Below are positions 52,442 through 61,360 of a DNA stretch of 64,000 nucleotides, one piece after another; the first letter of the stretch is position 1; the number at the start of each line of letters is the position of its first letter. The stretch is from positions 2,294,001-2,358,000 of the forward strand of contig CBDHGL010000003.1 of assembly GCA_965263105.1 (NCBI GenBank). The letters are read 5' to 3'. Below the pieces are notes generated by a model, which saw nothing but the letters and a program-made list of their open reading frames with translations, made no database searches and had not been told where the DNA came from. A program made the position numbers and the translations under genes. The DNA comes from JBCCTX01 sp965263105. GTDB taxonomy: Bacteria > Bacteroidota > Bacteroidia > J057.

Positions 52442-53611
52442 CTAACCCTGCGAAGCACGCTCTTGTAGATTTTGCTCATTCAGCCGGTCTCTGATGGTGG
52501 TAGCAATGAGTTCGGAGTCGGCAAAAATGGTTCCCAATATCCCACCTAGCTTGTAGTTGTCGAAGCCCAGGAAATAGAGGTTTTGATAGGAGCCTGAACC
52601 AATAGGTGATTGGGGACATCCATATTTATCCAAAAGATTTTCTGTAGAATCCATAAAGCTTTCCAACTGAGGTCTGTAGCCCGTGGCTAATAGAACGGCA
52701 TCGAAGCGTTCGATCTCGCCATCGACAAACTCTACTCCATTTTCGACGAAGCGCTTGATATCCGGATAGATTTTAATTCGTCCTTTCTTTATATGATCGA
52801 TTGTCCCTAAGTCGATGACGGGAGTCTTACCTGTTTCCATCAACTGCTGGGTAGGGCTTAGTTTGGATACCCGCAGGCCATATTTCCCCAGGTCTCCGAA
52901 ATACCTTTTTCGGATCATTGTGCCGATTTTTTCTCCCATACCAAAGGGGAGTTTGGCCAGTTTTCGGGCGGTTAGTTGAACGGGGCGCCCATTAAGGTCT
53001 CTGGGTACAACATTGATTTCCCCTCTGACGGAAATGGCCGGTTGTAGGTTGTTTTCACTGAGATCTAGGGCGATTTCTGCCCCGGTGTTGCCAAAGCCAA
53101 CAATCAGCACCTGTTTTCCTTGGAAGGGCAGCGGATTTTTGTAGTGTCTACAATGGCTTATTTCTCCATGAAAGCTTTCCTGCCCAGGCCAAGTCGGTTC
53201 ATAAGGGACTCGGTTTACTCCTGTGGCAAGGATCACATTATCCGCACGGATACTCGTTTCATCTTGAGTGGTGGCGATCCACTCATTTCCTTGTCGCTTA
53301 AGAGAAATCAATTCGGAATTGTAATGCGGAAAGATGCGAAATTCCTCGGCATAGGCTTCATAGTATTGGACCAATTTTTCCCTCGGAACATATAAGGGGT
53401 AATCATCTGGAAAGGGCATATGGGGCAGGTGGGATAATTGTTTCACTGTATGCAGGCACAAACGGTCATAATGGTTGTGCCAGGAATAGGAAATTTTATC
53501 TGACTTTTCCAGTACCTCAAAGGGCAAGTCCATAGAGCGAAGCCATCCGGCTATGGCCAGTCCTGCGGGTCCAGCTCCGATGATTAAATTAGGGGTATAG
53601 GATGGGATCAT
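52442..53611 (-). CDS. FAD/NADPH-dependent monooxygenase (YUCCA/FMO-like)
   Basis: This flavoprotein has 389 residues. FAD-binding GAGPAG (12-17) and NADPH-binding GFGNTG (about residue 173) are both present. The stretch SYSWHNHYDRLCLHTVKQLS and the later LLATGYRP match the YUCCA-like flavin monooxygenases and bacterial relatives, which hydroxylate or decarboxylate small substrates. Substrate is unknown. Its start overlaps the stop of the HEAT/cytochrome lipoprotein gene by four bases (ATGA), so the two are translationally coupled, although their biochemical link is unclear. Confidence 0.88.
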   Translation of the reverse strand: MIPSYTPNLIIGAGPAGLAIAGWLRSMDLPFEVLEKSDKISYSWHNHYDRLCLHTVKQLSHLPHMPFPDDYPLYVPREKLVQYYEAYAEEFRIFPHYNSELISLKRQGNEWIATTQDETSIRADNVILATGVNRVPYEPTWPGQESFHGEISHCRHYKNPLPFQGKQVLIVGFGNTGAEIALDLSENNLQPAISVRGEINVVPRDLNGRPVQLTARKLAKLPFGMGEKIGTMIRKRYFGDLGKYGLRVSKLSPTQQLMETGKTPVIDLGTIDHIKKGRIKIYPDIKRFVENGVEFVDGEIERFDAVLLATGYRPQLESFMDSTENLLDKYGCPQSPIGSGSYQNLYFLGFDNYKLGGILGTIFADSELIATTIRDRLNEQNLQERASQG

Positions 53612-56600
53612 GATTCTATAGTTAAGCTAGTTAGGAATTCCACTAAATCTCTGATTTCTGATAAATTTAAGATGTGCTGCATAGAGGGCATAGCAGATGG
53701 GCCTGGCTCCTGCTTTTCAATATCATCCAAAGACAATCCTTTTATTTCTTCTGAAGCAAGTCTTAGGAAAAGGGAGTCCGAACCCGATTTTACCAAGGTA
53801 CCCGAAACTTTCTCTCCATTTTTCAGGCTTAGGATAAATGAACCATATCCAGGGGCCAAACGTTTGCTGGGGTTTACCAAGGACTCCATGAGCTCCTTCC
53901 TATTCAACTGACTCCCAATATGGGTCAAGGGAGGTCCCACTACCCCCCCATAGGTACCAATTTGATGACATCGTAAGCATTGTGCCGTTTGATGTCTTGT
54001 GAGTATTCTTCGACCTTTGGATTTCTCTCCTCCATTCATGGTCAACGTGTAGAGGAATTCAGGCCCCTCTTTTCCCACTACCGCTTGAGTTCGTTGTTTT
54101 AGGGTTTCAAAAGGACTACTTTCTACCGCCATAAAAACATCTAGCGCTAGATGTTTGTCAACTTTCCCTTCTTCAAATTTATCTACCCATGGTGTCAAAA
54201 CCTCTTCAACAGAGGGATGGTCTAAGCTTCCTAGACTAGCCAGAATTTGTTGCTTTTCTTCCATGCTTCCATAATTTAAGGCCGTCTGGAGCATTTCCAC
54301 TTTTTGTGGGGTCTCCACATTCAGCATTGGAATGAGTTTTTGGGCTTCCCGCCTTAACTCTGAGGCTCCTGCAGTGAGGGCTACATTCATAGAGGCTATG
54401 GATGTGGGATGTCCCTGCTCGACAATAGCTTGCAAAGCAGCAATTCTTACGGAGCCTGGATTCTGCCTTTGTTTGACAAGCTGGGGCAACAAAGTCTCAA
54501 CGCTGGAAATGGGAAGCTTTTGCGCCACCTGAAGTGCCGCTACTCGTACTTCTTTAGGAGAATTTTGGATCAAGGCAACAAGGGAAGGATCTAGCACTTG
54601 TATTGCCTCATCGATGTTGGTGGGTCTTGGCTGGAGGTGCCTTCCCACTACCCGGTTCAAGACCGGAGGCTTCCCCCATTTGGACAGGGCCCATAAGGCA
54701 TCGCTGCGAAATTCGCTTGGCATCTGCTTATTCTGGGCATAGTCCAGCAATCTTTGGGCAGCATCCAGACTACCCAAAAGGAGGTTGGCGTTGATGGCCC
54801 TTCGTTCAAAAGCTTCGTCCGCTGGGTGAGCACCAATGGCCTTTGCCAGGGCTTCCCAGGCTTCTTCTATGCCTTCATCGTCGTGTATAGCCCTTGCTGC
54901 TTCAGTCTTGACCCAAGGATGAGAATCTCCTAGGAATTGGGCCACTAAGGGGGACTTTTGTATCCTTAAAGCGACTACGGCTCCTATTCTCACATAGGGA
55001 GAGCTATGGGAAGAGAGCTTAGAAATTTTTTCACTGCTGCTGCTACGGGCCAAGGCCAAGATGAGTCCATGGCGCATATGAGGGTCCTTTTCCTGGGTCG
55101 TTTTCAAGAGTCCCACCAAGGGCTCAAAGGCCGATTCAGACTGAATTTTCCCTAAGGCTTCTGCCGCAAAGTATTGAGCTCTTGGGTAAGAATCTTGTAA
55201 TAAAGCGAGTAAGCCTTTCTCTGCCTCAGCGTAATGGGCATCGCCCAAAACTTTGGCTGCCTGCGCTTTTATCTCTCCCTCCGCTGCTTGTAAGAAGGGT
55301 AGGATAAGACTCCCCATTTTGCGGTCTTTTCTGGCCAGTTGTCCTAAGCCCCATAGGGCATGTAGCCCTGCATGAAGAGATTTAGGGGATTGGGCTACTT
55401 TTACTAAGCTTTCTGTTTTCTTTCGTTTAACCAGTTCAAACTGGGCCTCCAGGCGAACCCGCATATCTGGATGTGCCAGAAGTTCTCCCAATTCCGTTTC
55501 CGGTCTTGATTTCATTCCCTCGGATAGCAACTGCTTTGTTTCTCTGCGTAAGGGGGACTTCAGTGGACTCTCAACGTCCAGTTTCCAAATCCTGCCAAAA
55601 GGCTTTTTGTCATAACTTTCCAGCCAATCAGCTATATATAAGGCCCCATCTGGACCAAAGCTCAAGCCAGTCGAGACGATGCCTTCCGAGACCAAGGTGT
55701 CTATGGCTACCCCGAAACTGGCTCCTTTAGGCTCCAATTTTATCCCCCGAATCCTTGAATTGGCACTGGAAGCGGTGAAATGCGAAGAGAAAAAATACCC
55801 CTTCCATTTTTCTCCCAAGGCCGTCCCTGGGTTATAGGCTAAACCGGCAGGTCCATTGTCAGCCAGTGCCAGGGGAGGAAGAAGGTATGCTGCTTGCCCA
55901 TCAAAATGAGGGACATGCAATTTTTCGTCCATCCAAACTTTATAGGAATCTTCCGGTTTATTGTATTTGCCAAATTGCCAGTAGGTCCTCCATCCTGTAT
56001 CTGAGCCCTCCAAAATGTGGACGATTCGTTCATGCTCTCCTGGGTGGTCGCCATCATTGTCTACACTGATGAGGTTGCCAAAAGCATCAAAGGCTAGCTC
56101 CTGGGGATTGCGAAGGCCATGAGCAAATACTTCAAATTCACTTCCATCCGGGTTGGCCCGCATAACGGCACCTTGGTGGGGGTAAGCCCAGCGCTTTCCA
56201 GTAGGGTCTACTACATTTACACCCAGGTCGCCAATAGACCAGTATATCTTGCCATCCGGACCATAGGTTACCCCGGACATATCGTGGCCTGCGTAGCCTA
56301 TGTGAATTCCATAACCATGGCTAATAGATTCTTTTTTGTCTGCATCGCCGTCGCCGTCTGTATCTTGTATTCTCCAAAGATCTGGGGCACAAGCAAGAAA
56401 TACTTCATCTCCTAAGACTTGAATACCTGCAGCTACTCCGGTAAGCATCTCCTTAAATCCGTCGGCAAATAAATTGGAGGCATCTGCACGGCCATCCCCA
56501 TCCTCATCCCATATTCGGCGGATGCGTTCGCTTTGTACCATTAAATCCCGCCAGTCATGACTTCCATCCTCATTAAAATCTTCTTGCCAGGTATTTTCTT

Positions 56601-56982
56601 TACCCTGTTCAATGGCCAATTTCTTTTTGTGAAAGGCTTCGGTGTCTTCCAAGGATTGCAGTCCCAACTCTTCCGTCATCCAGTCTCTATGCTGTCGGAT
56701 GTCTATGTCGGAACTCTTTCTTCGCGTGGTTTCTGAGACCAGCGCTTCTCCCTGATGCGTAAAAGTTAGGGATACTGGGCTAGCTAGGAGGCGGCCGGGA
56801 GCCCAAAGGTCCAAGGTAAAACCCTCATGCAGTTTTACAGATGCTTCTTTTTCTTCGAGAAAATCCTCTTCCTGAGCATACGTAAGGGTGGGAGGCGAAG
56901 GGGAGGTAGAGTGGCAACCTGTAAAGCAGACCATCGCCGGAAAAAGTAGAACGAGGAAAGAATGGAATCCTATTTTCAGCAT
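53608..56982 (-). CDS. Large PVC-type HEAT-repeat/cytochrome c lipoprotein
   Basis: This exported lipoprotein has 1124 residues; the signal ends CFTGC with Cys23 lipidated. The N-terminal half (about 40-470) is a beta-propeller dehydrogenase-like domain with motifs such as HGLRNPQELAFDAFGNL and SFGPDGALYIADWLE, as in PQQ/GDH-like sugar dehydrogenases. Residues about 480-970 are tandem HEAT repeats (RVRLEAQFELVKRK, AKVLGDAHYAEAEKGLLALL). The C-terminal domain has one c-type haem site, CLRCH (Cys1002 to His1006). This architecture is well known in Planctomycetota, Verrucomicrobia and Bacteroidota; substrate is uncertain. The structured element lies about 95 bases upstream of its start. Confidence 0.92.
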   Translation of the reverse strand: MLKIGFHSFLVLLFPAMVCFTGCHSTSPSPPTLTYAQEEDFLEEKEASVKLHEGFTLDLWAPGRLLASPVSLTFTHQGEALVSETTRRKSSDIDIRQHRDWMTEELGLQSLEDTEAFHKKKLAIEQGKENTWQEDFNEDGSHDWRDLMVQSERIRRIWDEDGDGRADASNLFADGFKEMLTGVAAGIQVLGDEVFLACAPDLWRIQDTDGDGDADKKESISHGYGIHIGYAGHDMSGVTYGPDGKIYWSIGDLGVNVVDPTGKRWAYPHQGAVMRANPDGSEFEVFAHGLRNPQELAFDAFGNLISVDNDGDHPGEHERIVHILEGSDTGWRTYWQFGKYNKPEDSYKVWMDEKLHVPHFDGQAAYLLPPLALADNGPAGLAYNPGTALGEKWKGYFFSSHFTASSANSRIRGIKLEPKGASFGVAIDTLVSEGIVSTGLSFGPDGALYIADWLESYDKKPFGRIWKLDVESPLKSPLRRETKQLLSEGMKSRPETELGELLAHPDMRVRLEAQFELVKRKKTESLVKVAQSPKSLHAGLHALWGLGQLARKDRKMGSLILPFLQAAEGEIKAQAAKVLGDAHYAEAEKGLLALLQDSYPRAQYFAAEALGKIQSESAFEPLVGLLKTTQEKDPHMRHGLILALARSSSSEKISKLSSHSSPYVRIGAVVALRIQKSPLVAQFLGDSHPWVKTEAARAIHDDEGIEEAWEALAKAIGAHPADEAFERRAINANLLLGSLDAAQRLLDYAQNKQMPSEFRSDALWALSKWGKPPVLNRVVGRHLQPRPTNIDEAIQVLDPSLVALIQNSPKEVRVAALQVAQKLPISSVETLLPQLVKQRQNPGSVRIAALQAIVEQGHPTSIASMNVALTAGASELRREAQKLIPMLNVETPQKVEMLQTALNYGSMEEKQQILASLGSLDHPSVEEVLTPWVDKFEEGKVDKHLALDVFMAVESSPFETLKQRTQAVVGKEGPEFLYTLTMNGGEKSKGRRILTRHQTAQCLRCHQIGTYGGVVGPPLTHIGSQLNRKELMESLVNPSKRLAPGYGSFILSLKNGEKVSGTLVKSGSDSLFLRLASEEIKGLSLDDIEKQEPGPSAMPSMQHILNLSEIRDLVEFLTSLTIES

Positions 56983-57078
56983 AGCAAGAGAGTAGTGTCC
57001 AGATTTGATTTTAAACTACTACGAATGTGTATAGTTACCAAACGACTAATAAAAATAGGATTCTTTCTGGGAATACCC

Positions 57079-57313
57079 TAAGTAAGTGGACAAAAGAAAG
57101 GGGATGTTTTTTCATTGAAGCCACATTGTACCCTGTAGGGGTAGTCTATGGGTAGATTTATAATGCCCCCATATTCCGCCGCCGAGGTATCGAAACTGAT
57201 ACCTCGGCGGCGATAAAAGGGGGGTAACTTTCTACCCATATTGGGTACCTAAAGGCACCGGGATTCTCATGCGAGAAAAAGGCCTTTGAATTCCTATAAA
57301 TAGTTCTGTGAAT
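57079..57313. repeat. Structured intergenic element, copy 2
   Basis: Homologue of 48166-48402 in the same orientation. The main stem is again 15 bp (57177-57191 with 57198-57212, 6-base loop). One inner pair differs as C57182-G57207 against T48269-A48294 in copy 1, so pairing is kept by changes on both sides. ATGGGTAG (57148-57155) pairs with CTACCCAT (57232-57239) around that hairpin, and GGTACCTAAAGGCACCGG is unchanged. It begins about 95 bases upstream of the HEAT/cytochrome gene on the minus strand and ends just before the stop of the next minus-strand gene. Confidence 0.85.
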
Positions 57314-57323
57314 GATATCATAA

Positions 57324-58088
57324 TTAAATGGTTTGCCCGCCATCAATTGGGAGAGCCAGTCCGGTTACAAAGCTGGAACTAGGGGAACTCAGCCACAAAA
57401 TGGCATTTACCATGTCACTGACTTCAGCAAAGCGCCTCATGGGAATGGTCTTGACCAGTTTTTCTTTGATACTTGGATCTAGTTCCAGTAAATCATCTAC
57501 CATGGGGGTATGCGTGAAGACCGGGCAAACGGCGTTAATGCGAATGCCCATTTTGGCATATTCTCCTGCGGCCGTTTTGGTCATTCCTACTACGGCAAAC
57601 TTACTGGCGGAATAAGCCATCTGTAGGGGGAAGGCCCTTAGGCCTGCGATGGAAGCAATATTAACGATGCTTCCGAATTGCTGCTGCTCCATAAAGCGCA
57701 ACTCTTCCCGCATGCAATAAAATACGCCACTCTGGTTAACGGCTATAACCTTGTCCCAGGATTCGAGGGAGAATTTGGAAGTACGTTCTCTTTGACCTCC
57801 AATCCCTGCGTTGTTTAGCGCGATATCGATTTTTCCAAATTTAGCAACAGATTGTTCCATTAAGGATTTTACTTGGTAAAAATCAGACACATCTGTGGGG
57901 ACAGCCAAAACCTCCGCTCCAAGTTTTTGGATTTCCTCTTGGACAGCCGTCAGGTTGCCTTGATGGATATCTGAAAGCACTACCTGAGCACCTTGTTGGG
58001 CGAAGGCCAAGGCTGTTGCCTTGCCTATGCCAGATCCCGCTCCTGTGATGAGAGCTACTTTGCCAGAGAATTCGGAAGAATTTGCCAT
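57324..58088 (-). CDS. Short-chain dehydrogenase/reductase
   Basis: This is a classical SDR of 254 residues. The NAD(P) motif is TGAGSGIG (residues about 15-22), NNAG follows, and the catalytic Ser/Tyr/Lys lie in IASIAGLRAFPLQMAYSASK (YxxxK). VTGLALPIDGGQTI is a standard C-terminus. It is likely NAD-linked with a hydroxyacyl or sugar-like alcohol substrate. It is the last gene of the acyl-CoA catabolism operon, 45 bp after the phosphatase-like gene. Confidence 0.92.
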   Translation of the reverse strand: MANSSEFSGKVALITGAGSGIGKATALAFAQQGAQVVLSDIHQGNLTAVQEEIQKLGAEVLAVPTDVSDFYQVKSLMEQSVAKFGKIDIALNNAGIGGQRERTSKFSLESWDKVIAVNQSGVFYCMREELRFMEQQQFGSIVNIASIAGLRAFPLQMAYSASKFAVVGMTKTAAGEYAKMGIRINAVCPVFTHTPMVDDLLELDPSIKEKLVKTIPMRRFAEVSDMVNAILWLSSPSSSFVTGLALPIDGGQTI

Positions 58089-58133
58089 GATATTATTTGA
58101 TAATGGAGAATTGAGAAATGAAAAAGAGAATAC

Positions 58134-58820
58134 TCATACCAGGCTATGCAGCTCGGCACCGACCAGATGAGGAGTTGTGTTAAAGGTGTTGAGCGAAAAT
58201 CTGCCATTGGAATAAAGGAATTCCGTGATGGAACTGTTGGCGATATTCCAACTGAGCTCGATGGTTTTTTCATCGCTTAAATTGAGCGCATAGCCCACCG
58301 CAACGGCCACCGGGCCACCAGAGCTTACCACGGTAAGGTTTTCCCCTTTTTGACACTGGTCTAAAACCTGGTTTATTCCCATAAGAACTCGATCTTTGAA
58401 GGTTGCCCAGGACTCATAGCTGGTTAATTTATCTTCCTCAATGTTTCCTAAAACCCAATCTCTAAGTGTATTCTCAAAAAAGCGAAAATACTTTTTCATG
58501 TAGTGTTTCTTTTCTTCAGAACTTAAGTTTTGGGGAACCGCCTCTGGCCAGAGACTTTTTACAATCTGTGGCCCTTGATGTTCGTCAAAATTTGCTCTAA
58601 TTTCATGAGGGGGATGCTGATTCTTCTCTCCAGACATGTGGGCGAAGGTATCAATTTGACGCTGAAGGGTCCCGGTTATACCTCTTGAAAAGGAAAATTG
58701 CTGGGAAGTAAAGTACTTATGGAGTGCCTGGGCCTGTTGGATGCCTTTGGGCGAGAGCTGGTCGTAATTGTCTTTGAAAAAAGAGGCTTGACCGTGTCGT
58801 ATAAATAGGATTCTAGCCAT
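58134..58820 (-). CDS. Histidine phosphatase (phosphoglycerate-mutase-like)
   Basis: This is a histidine-phosphatase-superfamily protein of 228 residues. MARILFIRHGQASF holds the catalytic RHG motif with His9. Further conserved residues are Arg in SRGITGTLQRQ and His in SSGGPVAVAVG (the usual SHGG position reads SSGG, so the second His is missing). Loss of that His suggests weak or altered phosphatase activity. It is encoded between the SDR and the APH-like kinase, with only 3 bp to the kinase gene. This suggests it processes a phosphorylated acyl intermediate. Confidence 0.85.
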   Translation of the reverse strand: MARILFIRHGQASFFKDNYDQLSPKGIQQAQALHKYFTSQQFSFSRGITGTLQRQIDTFAHMSGEKNQHPPHEIRANFDEHQGPQIVKSLWPEAVPQNLSSEEKKHYMKKYFRFFENTLRDWVLGNIEEDKLTSYESWATFKDRVLMGINQVLDQCQKGENLTVVSSGGPVAVAVGYALNLSDEKTIELSWNIANSSITEFLYSNGRFSLNTFNTTPHLVGAELHSLV

Positions 58821-58823
58821 ATG

Positions 58824-59897
58824 TCAAAACAACTGGTTGATTTGATTTTTCTGAATGGCCTGAAGTCCCTTGGTGCATAGGAATTGGGCCGTCTTATCGA
58901 GTATAGAAAATCGTGGGTCTTGGGTATAGCCCTTGGCGTAGCGATAATAAATTTGCTGGACTACTACAGCAAGCTTAAATAATCCATATACATAATAGAA
59001 CACAAAGTTGTCGATCTGTTTACCCGTCTTAAGGCTGTATTGGTGAATAAGTTCTTCCCGGGTAGGATTGCCAGGGAAAAAAGTGGGAATAGATGCGAGG
59101 ATTTGATCTTTGGTGCTTTCCCCTGGATCGATCCAATAGGCAAGGGAGGTACCCAAATCCATCAGAGGATCTCCCAAGGTCGACATTTCCCAATCTAGAA
59201 CCGCGGTAACCTTCTTCCAATTCCCTTCCTCAAATATGATATTGTCGTATTTATAGTCATTGTGGATCAATGCGGAACCAGATTCTGGAGGAATATGCGC
59301 ATTGAGCCATTTCATTACCTCATTGATTTCCTGTACCTCTTCAATTTCTACCTTCTTATAGCGTTTGGACCAACCTACAATTTGTCGCTCAACGTAGCCT
59401 TCTGGCCTGCCCAACTCTCCTAGTCCTGCAGCCTGGTAATCACAGGCGTGGAGCTCTACAAAGGTTTCCAACCAGGATTGGGAGATATTCCGATAAGCCT
59501 CTTCCGGTAAGGGGGTAAAGTTTTTTCCTCCAGGTCTTCTAAGAATCACTCCTTCCACCCTTTCCATAAGGTAGAAGGGGCCACCGACTATTTCTGGGGC
59601 TTCGCAATAGTGAAAGACCTGGGGTATTTTGGAAAATACACTATGGAGCTTTTCTAAAATAGAATACTCTCTGTACATGTCATGCCCTCCTTTGGCACTC
59701 GCTCCATGAGGGGGCTTGCGAAGTACAAATTCTTTCTCTCCTATTTTCACCCAATAGGTGAGATTTGAAAAACCTGCGGGGAATTGCTTCGCTTCTATCG
59801 GCTGACTCCATTCTGGATTAACATTTCCCAGGTATTGAGATAGTTTTTCTAGATCAAGTTCCTCGCCTTTTCTAATATCTCTAGGTTGATCAATCAT
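58824..59897 (-). CDS. APH-like phosphotransferase (ACAD10/11-type kinase)
   Basis: This is an aminoglycoside-phosphotransferase-fold kinase of 357 residues. Motifs: FPAGFSNLTYWVKIGEKEFVLRK (P-loop-like and Lys), LIHNDYKYDNIIFE (catalytic HxDxxxxN) and AVLDWEMSTLGDPLMDLG (metal Asp). This subgroup matches the kinase half of ACAD10/ACAD11 and the LvaA kinase of levulinate catabolism, which phosphorylates 4-hydroxyacyl-CoA. Its neighbours (acyl-CoA dehydrogenase, MaoC, SDR) support a role in hydroxyacyl-CoA catabolism. It is 57 bp from the next SDR gene. Confidence 0.88.
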   Translation of the reverse strand: MIDQPRDIRKGEELDLEKLSQYLGNVNPEWSQPIEAKQFPAGFSNLTYWVKIGEKEFVLRKPPHGASAKGGHDMYREYSILEKLHSVFSKIPQVFHYCEAPEIVGGPFYLMERVEGVILRRPGGKNFTPLPEEAYRNISQSWLETFVELHACDYQAAGLGELGRPEGYVERQIVGWSKRYKKVEIEEVQEINEVMKWLNAHIPPESGSALIHNDYKYDNIIFEEGNWKKVTAVLDWEMSTLGDPLMDLGTSLAYWIDPGESTKDQILASIPTFFPGNPTREELIHQYSLKTGKQIDNFVFYYVYGLFKLAVVVQQIYYRYAKGYTQDPRFSILDKTAQFLCTKGLQAIQKNQINQLF

Positions 59898-59954
59898 TGG
59901 TCAGGGTTATTGGAAATAGGTTTGTTCCATTTTCATTTATCAATTTTCAATTTT

Positions 59955-60728
59955 TCAACCCGCCAACATGTAGCCTCCATCTGCGGTAAATATGCCTCCC
60001 GTGGTGTAGCTGGACGCATCTGAAGCTAGAAATAGCGCTAGTCCAGCCATCTCCTCAGGCATAGCCATTCTTCCCAAGGGGATACTTTGTTCATACTTTT
60101 CAAGGATGGCTTCATTTTGCCATAAACCTGCACTGAGTTTGGTTTTCACCAGTCCTGGGCATATGGCATTTACACGAATGGAATCTGGGCCCCATTCCTT
60201 TGCTTGGTTCTGCGTCAGCATAATTACTGCCGCTTTGGTCATACTATAGACGCCCAGGCCAAACGAAGGCTTTAGGCCTTCTACAGAACTGATATGGATT
60301 ACAGATCCCCCCCCTCTCTCGACCATATGAGGATAGCATAAATTAGAGAGGGTAAAGCAGGATTTGACATTTACATTAACCATTTTATCAAAGATTGCTC
60401 CATCCATTTGAGCAATGGGCTTCCAAAGGGGATTAATGGCGGCATTATTTACCAATATATCAACCCCACCAAAAGCTTCTACGGTTTTAGCAACCAAATT
60501 TTGAAGCTGTTCTTCTTCGCCTACATGGCAGGCTATTCCTGTGGCCTCTAGGCCATCAGATTTAAATTTTTCTGCCACTTCATCAACAGCTTCTTGTTTC
60601 CGGCTGCTAATAACTACTTTGGCGCCGCATTCTGCCATGCCTCTTGCCATGGCCTCTCCTATTCCCTTGCTAGAACCCGTTATGATGGCAACTTTCCCAG
60701 ATAGATCGAATTTATTCTTAATAGACAT
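59955..60728 (-). CDS. Short-chain dehydrogenase/reductase
   Basis: This is a classical SDR of 257 residues. Cofactor motif TGSSKGIG (17-24), NNAA, and the catalytic Tyr/Lys in YSMTKAAVIMLTQ with Ser in VIHISSVEG. The C-terminus is YTTGGIFTADGGYMLAG, similar to 3-ketoacyl-ACP/CoA reductases. It probably interconverts a 3-hydroxyacyl and 3-ketoacyl thioester or similar. It lies between the MaoC-type hydratase and the kinase genes. Confidence 0.92.
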   Translation of the reverse strand: MSIKNKFDLSGKVAIITGSSKGIGEAMARGMAECGAKVVISSRKQEAVDEVAEKFKSDGLEATGIACHVGEEEQLQNLVAKTVEAFGGVDILVNNAAINPLWKPIAQMDGAIFDKMVNVNVKSCFTLSNLCYPHMVERGGGSVIHISSVEGLKPSFGLGVYSMTKAAVIMLTQNQAKEWGPDSIRVNAICPGLVKTKLSAGLWQNEAILEKYEQSIPLGRMAMPEEMAGLALFLASDASSYTTGGIFTADGGYMLAG

Positions 60729-60782
60729 AATTAATATTTTCTAATTTATGGTAAGTAGGTATGGATGGATAAGGCCATCTCT

Positions 60783-61238
60783 CTATTCGAATATCAGGGC
60801 TACAAATTGGCCCACACAGGCGGGTTTTTCTACCCCTTCTATTTCTAGTGTGCAATCCCAAACGACTTTTGAACCGTTCTCTGCATAGGGTTCGACCGAA
60901 GCAATTTTGCCGACTAGCCTAAGCTTATTTCCCGCAGCAACAGGGTGGGGGAGACGGACCTTATTGAGACCGTAGTTTACCCCCATCTTTACAGAATTTA
61001 CGTGAAGGGCTTCTTCTACAAACTTAGAAATGAGGGATACAGAAAGAAAACCATGAGCGATAGGGCCTCCAAAGGGAGATTCCTTTTTAGCGCGTTCTAC
61101 GTCTACATGAATCCATTGATGATCCTGGGTTGCTTCGGCAAAATGCTTGATCATCTCTTGGGAAATAGTTTTCCATGGAGTGGGAGGTAATTCTTTACCT
61201 ACCCATTGCTGGAGTTCCGCTAGGTTTTCTACTGTCAT
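60783..61238 (-). CDS. MaoC-family (R)-enoyl-CoA hydratase
   Basis: This is a hotdog-fold hydratase of 151 residues. The catalytic dyad is Asp39 and His44 in EATQDHQWIHVD, followed by GGPIAHGFLSVSL (residues 58-69), the usual hydratase-2 loop. It adds water to trans-2-enoyl-CoA to give the (R)-3-hydroxyacyl-CoA; PhaJ and bacterial MaoC are relatives. It stands between the quinone-oxidoreductase-like gene (122 bp) and the SDR (54 bp) in the same transcription direction. Confidence 0.92.
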   Translation of the reverse strand: MTVENLAELQQWVGKELPPTPWKTISQEMIKHFAEATQDHQWIHVDVERAKKESPFGGPIAHGFLSVSLISKFVEEALHVNSVKMGVNYGLNKVRLPHPVAAGNKLRLVGKIASVEPYAENGSKVVWDCTLEIEGVEKPACVGQFVALIFE

Positions 61239-61360
61239 AGTCCTTTTAGTTAGCTACTTTTTAGTTCGGTTTCTTCTAAATCTAAAATGTCCTCATGAGA
61301 CCTTTGGGGTTTTTGACAAGATCTCCGACGGAGGCAGGAGTGAGTAGGGTAAAAGTCAAG

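Noticed and set aside
57079..57313. Known riboswitch class for the repeated structured element
   Set aside because: I do not recognise any known riboswitch core in either copy. It is reported as an unassigned structured repeat.
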